This document shows positions 59,706 through 64,000 of a stretch of 64,000 nucleotides of DNA, piece after piece. The notes below the pieces were generated by a model. That model saw only the letters and a list, made by a program, of their open reading frames with translations, was not told where the DNA came from and searched no databases. A program made the position numbers and the translations under genes. The stretch is from Ectobacillus sp042610425 (GTDB lineage Bacteria > Bacillota > Bacilli > Bacillales > Bacillaceae_G): contig NZ_JBGJZM010000001.1 in assembly GCF_042610425.1 (NCBI RefSeq), positions 496,001 to 560,000 on the forward strand, in the 5' to 3' direction. Numbering within the stretch: the first letter of the stretch is position 1; each line of letters begins with the position of its first letter.

Positions 59706-60974
59706 TTGGAACAGGTTCGTGATCTATTGATACAAATAGCATGTATCATTTTACCGTTATTTTTATATGAAATGATTCGTTTGAATCGATACTATGTATC
59801 AACTCCCAATCCTAGTCGATATGTTACATCTGCCCTTTTTTCTATTATTGTAATGTTAAGTATGTCGTATCCGGTCAATCTGGGAGACGGAATTGCATAT
59901 TCGTTTCACGATATTCCCATCATAGCTGTCTTTTTGTATTACGGTTCATTAGGCATCTTACCTGCAATTATTTCAGTTTTATATAATGTGATTTTAAGTG
60001 GCCCCAGTGGCTTTGTAACCGATTTGCTCGAAACGATTTTCCTTTCTTCCATTCCTTTTGTTCTTTCTAAGCAATGGAAAAAGTACAGCAAAAACAAAAA
60101 AATAGTAATATCATTTCTCCTTGCTTCTTTTTATGCATTGATTCACCTAATCGTTAATATTCAGTCTGTCAGTATCCACATAGGAATCCCTCGGTTATAT
60201 GCATTGTTCTCTGTAGCAGGAATAATAATGGCTGTTACGATGACATTCCATGTGTATGTAACAGAATATTTAAATGATAATGCGATGGTACGAAATGAAA
60301 TGTTAAAATCAGAAAAACTGAATATTATTAGTGAATTAGCGGCTTCAGTTGCACATGAAGTGAGAAATCCATTGACTGTCGTTCGTGGCTTTCTTCAGCT
60401 GTTAGAAGGGTCGGAGACGAATAAGAATAAAGAATATATGCAGCTGGTTCTTACAGAATTGGATCGAGCTGAGGGAATCATATCTGATTATTTAAATTTA
60501 GCTAGACCACAGATTGAAGAGAAAATACCAATATTATTATCCTCACAGCTGAATGAAATGACTTCGCTCATGTCATCATTTGCTGCAATGAAAGGTGTAT
60601 TCTTACAGGTAAAGATTGAAGAAAATTTGTATACCATTGGTGATAAAGCAAAATTAAAACAAGCAATCATGAATATTGTGAAAAATGGAATAGAAGCTAT
60701 TCAGCAAAAACAAGGATATTTAAAAATACATGCATACATGGAAGACAACGAGATTGTGATTGTTGTGAAGGATAGCGGAGTAGGTATGACGAAGGAACAG
60801 CTTGCTCGTCTAGGACAGCCCTATTATTCACTCAAGGAAAAAGGAACTGGATTAGGGCTAATGGTAACATTTAGCATCATACAAGCACATAATGGAGATA
60901 TTACATACAAGAGTGAGCTAGGAAATGGGACAGAAGCTATGATTCGACTGCCGGTTTGGAAGGGGAAAATATAA
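59706..60974 (+). CDS. Sensor histidine kinase, KinB-like sporulation kinase architecture
   Basis: The protein has about six N-terminal membrane helices of the 5TM-LYT type (IACIILPLFLYEMIRL through IIMAVTMTFHVYV), then a HisKA domain with phospho-His in ASVAHEVRNPLTVVRGFLQL and an ATPase domain: N box IMNIVKNGIEAIQ, G1 VKDSGVGM, F box PYYSLKEKGTGLGL, G2. This resembles B. subtilis KinB, which feeds the Spo0F-Spo0B-Spo0A relay. No response regulator is adjacent, as with orphan sporulation kinases. TTG 59706 (422 residues) follows AGGGAGTGG; upstream in-frame ATGs are unsupported. Confidence 0.88.
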   Translation: MEQVRDLLIQIACIILPLFLYEMIRLNRYYVSTPNPSRYVTSALFSIIVMLSMSYPVNLGDGIAYSFHDIPIIAVFLYYGSLGILPAIISVLYNVILSGPSGFVTDLLETIFLSSIPFVLSKQWKKYSKNKKIVISFLLASFYALIHLIVNIQSVSIHIGIPRLYALFSVAGIIMAVTMTFHVYVTEYLNDNAMVRNEMLKSEKLNIISELAASVAHEVRNPLTVVRGFLQLLEGSETNKNKEYMQLVLTELDRAEGIISDYLNLARPQIEEKIPILLSSQLNEMTSLMSSFAAMKGVFLQVKIEENLYTIGDKAKLKQAIMNIVKNGIEAIQQKQGYLKIHAYMEDNEIVIVVKDSGVGMTKEQLARLGQPYYSLKEKGTGLGLMVTFSIIQAHNGDITYKSELGNGTEAMIRLPVWKGKI

Positions 60975-61003
60975 AAAGTTACCGTTGAATCGGTAACTTT
61001 TAT
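60974..61003. terminator. Terminator between kinase and DUF3967 gene
   Basis: AAAAGTTACCG and CGGTAACTTTT form a perfect 11-bp stem around TTGAAT. Confidence 0.85.
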
Positions 61004-61009
61004 GCACTG

Positions 61010-61786
61010 CTATGATTGAGTTCGTTCGGGTTTTAAGCGAGAAAACAACGTACGTAATGATTTTACTACATTGTTTTCTTGGGAAGCAGCGATCATTCGC
61101 TTCGTTTCCTGCATCTCTCGTATGAGAAGCATAAGCTGTTCATCGCGACTTGCATCTTTTTTGTATACTTGATTTATGACTTTATTCATTTTTTCCTCTT
61201 GCTTTGCGTCTTTCTTATACATATGACTCATTAAATGGTTTAGCTTATTTTCTTGTTTTGCTTCACTTTTTTGCACATGGCCGACTAGGTCTAGTAAAAT
61301 CTCCTCCTGTTGTGTTTCGCTCACATATACTTGTTGCATGAGATCATCTAGCTTTTCATCCTTTTGTCTATTTTGGGTAATGAGAGTAGAGTTTTGATGG
61401 ATAATTGCTTCGTTCAGTTGGGCAAGAGTATCAAGCTTATGCATAAATTCTTCAAACTTTTTATTTTGTTCCTGAATGGTAGTCGTCACATCTCTCGCTG
61501 TCTGTTCCTTTTCCTGAACGGAACCTCTTGATTTATGAATAAGAGCCTCATTTTGTAAATCTTTAAGGGTTTGAACTACTGCATCGTTTATATCAACGTG
61601 ATGCATGGCAACTCTCTCATGAATTCCTTTCAATAGTCGAATATCATCTAACTTAAAGCAACGAGCACCGGAGGCTTTCCCGATATCGTAGCCGCTTAGT
61701 TCTAAAGTTTGACTATATTTGCGTATTAGGTTGCCAGGTATGCCTGTCTTACTGGCTACATCCTTTGTTTTATAGGTTTCCATCAT
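61010..61786 (-). CDS. DUF3967 / MerR-like DNA-binding protein with 18-residue coiled repeats
   Basis: The N-terminus (METYKTKDVASKTGIPGNLI) is a MerR-type HTH as in RacA and DUF3967 proteins. After a linker come four tandem 18-residue repeats at about residues 147-218: units start LMQQVY, LVGHVQ, LMSHMY and VINQVY, each continuing with an acidic/basic DAKQEEK-type segment. The region should form a long coiled coil. The tail is basic (SLRTLFSRLKPERTQ). It could be a chromosome- or plasmid-anchoring factor; that is inference. ATG 61786 or the next Met codon starts the protein. Confidence 0.8.
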   Translation of the reverse strand: MMETYKTKDVASKTGIPGNLIRKYSQTLELSGYDIGKASGARCFKLDDIRLLKGIHERVAMHHVDINDAVVQTLKDLQNEALIHKSRGSVQEKEQTARDVTTTIQEQNKKFEEFMHKLDTLAQLNEAIIHQNSTLITQNRQKDEKLDDLMQQVYVSETQQEEILLDLVGHVQKSEAKQENKLNHLMSHMYKKDAKQEEKMNKVINQVYKKDASRDEQLMLLIREMQETKRMIAASQENNVVKSLRTLFSRLKPERTQS

Positions 61787-61985
61787 GTTTTGATCTCCCC
61801 TCTAAAGTAATCATATAAAACAAATTCCACTTTTTTTCCATTCTACCTTTGAAAGAATATGTCGGAATGTCTTAAGCTTTCTACAAGACTCGCTTTGAAA
61901 CGCTATAGATTGACGAACTATGATATTGTTAGAATTTTAAATGGTATAATACAGTGAAATAAACTCGTAACAGGGGGATTATTGG

Positions 61986-62387
61986 ATGAAAAAATGGGTC
62001 ATTATTTTTGTAGCAATTATACTAGTGCTACAAGGATGTGCAACGAAAACTAGTACGAAAGTAAGTGATGTTACGCTTCAGTTTCCTTCTGATCGATATC
62101 CTGAAACAGGAAATCATATTAAGGAGGCTATTGCAAATGGGCATTCAGCAATATGTACGATAGATAGAAATGGGGTGGATGAGCGAAGAAAACAATCTCT
62201 AGCTAATACACCAACAAAGAAAAATTTTGACCGGGACGAGTGGCCAATGGCTATGTGTAAAGAAGGAGGAACAGGGGCGGATATCCGTTACATTAAGCCG
62301 AGCGACAATCGAGGTGCTGGATCCTGGATTGGAAATCAACTAGATAATTATCCGAACGGCACACGAGTTGCATTTACTGTCAAATAA
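61986..62387 (+). CDS. nucA: NucA/NucB family deoxyribonuclease
   Basis: A 133-residue nuclease with the family core KKNFDRDEWPMAMCKEGGTG, then IRYIKPSDNRGAGSWIG. B. subtilis NucA cuts DNA at the surface during competence; NucB degrades DNA during sporulation. The adjacent comJ (nin) gene favours NucA. The N-terminus ends in a lipobox-like VLQGC (Cys at about residue 18), so it may be a lipoprotein, unlike a freely secreted NucB. ATG 61986 follows AGGGGGATTATTGG. Confidence 0.92.
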   Translation: MKKWVIIFVAIILVLQGCATKTSTKVSDVTLQFPSDRYPETGNHIKEAIANGHSAICTIDRNGVDERRKQSLANTPTKKNFDRDEWPMAMCKEGGTGADIRYIKPSDNRGAGSWIGNQLDNYPNGTRVAFTVK

Positions 62388-62397
62388 GGAGGATGCT

Positions 62398-62796
62398 ATG
62401 AAGGGATTAACTATTTCGTATAATCAGCTATTTGTTACAAATGAAAATATACAAGTGCGAGATATTATTTGGACTGACGCAGATTTACAAAACGGATACG
62501 TTACGTTTCAAGGTGGAATCGTTTTTGAGGCACAAAGTAATTACTCTTGTGAAATTTCGGTTATAATAGGCAAATTTGTGCCAAAGAAAGAAGCACTTCG
62601 TACTGTGACAGTCCCGTTCCGAATAATGGAAAATAGTGTTGCTGTTTATAGTGTCTTATCAGAAAAATTTTCGTTTCCAGTACCAAATGGTTTATACACA
62701 TTATCCGTGCAAGCTTTGCCAATGCAAAAACCAACTGATGATGAGCTATATAGGATATGTTACGAACTTTACTTTACTGCATCATATATGGTGTAG
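62398..62796 (+). CDS. comJ: Competence protein ComJ (Nin), nuclease inhibitor
   Basis: The 132-residue protein matches Nin/ComJ: MKGLTISYNQLFVTNENIQV at the start, WTDADLQNGYVTFQGGIVFE, and ending ICYELYFTASYMV. In B. subtilis Nin is a cytosolic inhibitor of NucA. ATG 62398 has a perfect AAGGAGG seven bases upstream and follows nucA by 10 bases, so the pair is co-transcribed like nucA-nin. An in-frame upstream ATG inside nucA (62368) is rejected. Confidence 0.93.
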   Translation: MKGLTISYNQLFVTNENIQVRDIIWTDADLQNGYVTFQGGIVFEAQSNYSCEISVIIGKFVPKKEALRTVTVPFRIMENSVAVYSVLSEKFSFPVPNGLYTLSVQALPMQKPTDDELYRICYELYFTASYMV

Positions 62797-63046
62797 AATC
62801 GTATAAACAGTTTACACGTATCATGCATTCTCAATTGTTAATTGAAGCTAAATTAACTATTAAGTATTGATGAAAAGATAGAAATGTAGGAATCATCCCT
62901 GTATACTTATTAATATACTGTTATTCCCATTTGTTCTAGATTAGTGCCATTATATTCCATCTTATTAAGTATTATAAACGTCCATGTCTTTTTAAGCATT
63001 TCAACTTAAAAACAAGATAACTTGAAATTGTGGAGGTGCTCTCAGC

Positions 63047-63496
63047 TTGATTATACAAACTAGCATGAAAAGCAATTCACCGTCAATAGAGGTTGTAATA
63101 CGAATAAGAAATCGAGCGATAGATCAATTGTTTACATCTCATTTAACCTATGCAGTTGGAGATGTCGTCGATATAGTAATAGATGTTACGAATAACAGCG
63201 AGGAAGAAATAACCCATTTATTCATTAGTCATATGTTACGGGACGCAGTAATGTATGTACCTAATTCTCTTAAAACCGAATTGGGAACAGCCGATTTGCT
63301 GTTTCGAATTATGCGTTGGAGAATTGTAACTTTGAAATCAGGAGAACTTGCTGCACTAACATTTCAAGTAAAAGTAGGTAATGAGAGCAGCAATGCAAGC
63401 ATCCCTTTCAGTGCAAGTTACACGTATCAAAGGCAAAATGTAAGCTATGGAACATATGAGGCTATTGGTGCAAGTATGGAGAAAAGGAACCTGTAG
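63047..63496 (+). CDS. DUF11-like beta-domain protein
   Basis: The 149-residue protein reads VVDIVIDVTNNSEEEITHLF and AVMYVPNSLKTELGTADLLF, then RIVTLKSGELAALTFQVKVG, the pattern of a single DUF11 (conserved-repeat) Ig-like domain, which is usual in surface proteins. No signal peptide or anchor is present, so its location is unclear. TTG 63047 follows GGAGGTG by eight bases. A terminator overlaps its stop codon. Adjacent to a convergent holin-like frame. Confidence 0.7.
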   Translation: MIIQTSMKSNSPSIEVVIRIRNRAIDQLFTSHLTYAVGDVVDIVIDVTNNSEEEITHLFISHMLRDAVMYVPNSLKTELGTADLLFRIMRWRIVTLKSGELAALTFQVKVGNESSNASIPFSASYTYQRQNVSYGTYEAIGASMEKRNL

Positions 63497-63506
63497 AAGG
63501 TTCCTT
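63484..63506. terminator. Short terminator shared by the DUF11-like and holin-like genes
   Basis: AAGGAACCT and AGGTTCCTT form a perfect 9-bp stem around GTAGA; it contains the stop codon of the rightward gene. Confidence 0.6.
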
Positions 63507-63729
63507 AATGAAGATTGTGCTTTTTTAATAATTTTTTTTGTTCGATTCCTTTCTTCCCAATATAATTGTTTTTATAGCCAAAGTAGAGAATATATAGAAA
63601 AGATACAACGTTGGCAATGGCATCAACTTGTGCATTTGTAAAAATAGAAATACCAAATGATTGTAGAAGCAGTTTTAGTGAAAGCAATAATCCTGTTATA
63701 TACCGAGCTATGTCAGATGAGTTTTGTAT
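63505..63729 (-). pseudogene. Holin-like small membrane protein without a standard start codon
   Basis: The frame is coherent from about 63729 to the stop at 63505: QNSSDIARYITGLLLSLKLL, then QSFGISIFTNAQVDAIANVV, a second hydrophobic segment SFLYILYFGYKNNYIGKKG and tail LLKKHNLH, as in small phage-type holins. A good ribosome binding site (AGGGGG, 63743-63738) lies eight bases before codon 63729-63727, which is ATA. No ATG, GTG or TTG occurs between that site and a TTG at 63687 inside the first helix. It is either a start-codon mutation or a rare start. Confidence 0.55.
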
Positions 63730-63743
63730 GATGGATGCCCCCT

Positions 63744-64000
63744 AACATTTTTATTTTTCATTATATACATATGAGGTACGATTAAAAATGGAACAAGTTT
63801 TTATAAAAAATAAATATCCACTAGCATATTTAATAGTAGAGGGATAAAATGAATACTGTTATTTTATTTCGTATAAATTAGGTAGTATGACCACCCACCA
63901 TAGGAAGTTTTTGGTGATAGGATTGTTATTGTAAGGAAGTGAAAAATTATAGATGTTATTAGTTGAAAAAATGTGAATTTGACCGATAACATGGAATTTA
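63744..64000. other. AT-rich stretch at the window end
   Basis: No gene is supported. Short ATG frames occur (for example 63788, 19 codons) but lack ribosome binding sites. Confidence 0.4.

Overview
The window is a low-GC Firmicutes chromosome segment whose gene content and order fit the genus Bacillus. Several details point to the Bacillus cereus group or a close relative: an LPNTA-type wall-anchored nucleotidase next to a class D sortase, a DUF3967 protein, argF - nucleotidase - bioB - rib order, and a short dispersed repeat. The species cannot be fixed from the sequence alone. I see no rRNA, tRNA, CRISPR array, complete transposon or prophage.

Layout. 1-11.5 kb: the 3' end of argF, a DUF2062 protein, a MarR regulator, the nucleotidase/sortase pair, a DUF554 protein, a solitary bioB behind a BirA operator, and the ribD-ribE-ribBA-ribH operon behind an FMN riboswitch. 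11.5-21.1 kb: two crcB genes in tandem, then a block matching the B. subtilis yqkD-yqkC-yqkE-yqkF-nudF-spoIIM-fur-yqzK-xerD order, with a LacI regulator, a GNAT gene and small genes added. 21.2-25.6 kb: a lipoprotein and the nucleoside catabolic operon deoB-punA-pdp. 25.7-34.5 kb: corA, a SIMPL protein and a MarR regulator, then the forespore block dacF, spoIIAA-spoIIAB-sigF and a shortened spoVA operon (AA, AB, AEA, AF). 34.5-39 kb: DUF1002, ppiB, an orphan ribT, DUF309 and scpA-scpB. 39-46.8 kb: nagA, a HAD phosphatase, then glcT and ptsG-ptsH-ptsI with a RAT/terminator leader.

47-64 kb is more accessory in character: an ArsR regulator, a 3-hydroxyisobutyrate dehydrogenase relative, mtnE and mtnU (methionine salvage), a YvrJ peptide, a metzincin-like protein beside two proteins sharing an ITNSGNS motif, an SdpI-family protein, an RDD protein, a Nudix protein, a candidate small RNA, a decayed short-chain dehydrogenase, patA, a KinB-like kinase, a DUF3967 protein with 18-residue repeats, the nucA/comJ pair, a DUF11-like protein and a holin-like gene without a normal start codon.

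Themes. Much of the window serves sporulation (spoIIM, dacF, spoIIA operon, spoVA, a KinB-like kinase). The rest covers central metabolism under identifiable RNA or DNA control: FMN riboswitch, BirA box, and GlcT RAT. Three blocks look eroded compared with B. subtilis-type organisation: spoVA lacks the AC-AD-AEB core, bioB stands without other bio genes, and nagA stands without nagB. The least explained locus is 52.1-53.9 kb. Most assignments rest on reading protein motifs and gene order by eye; no database search was run.
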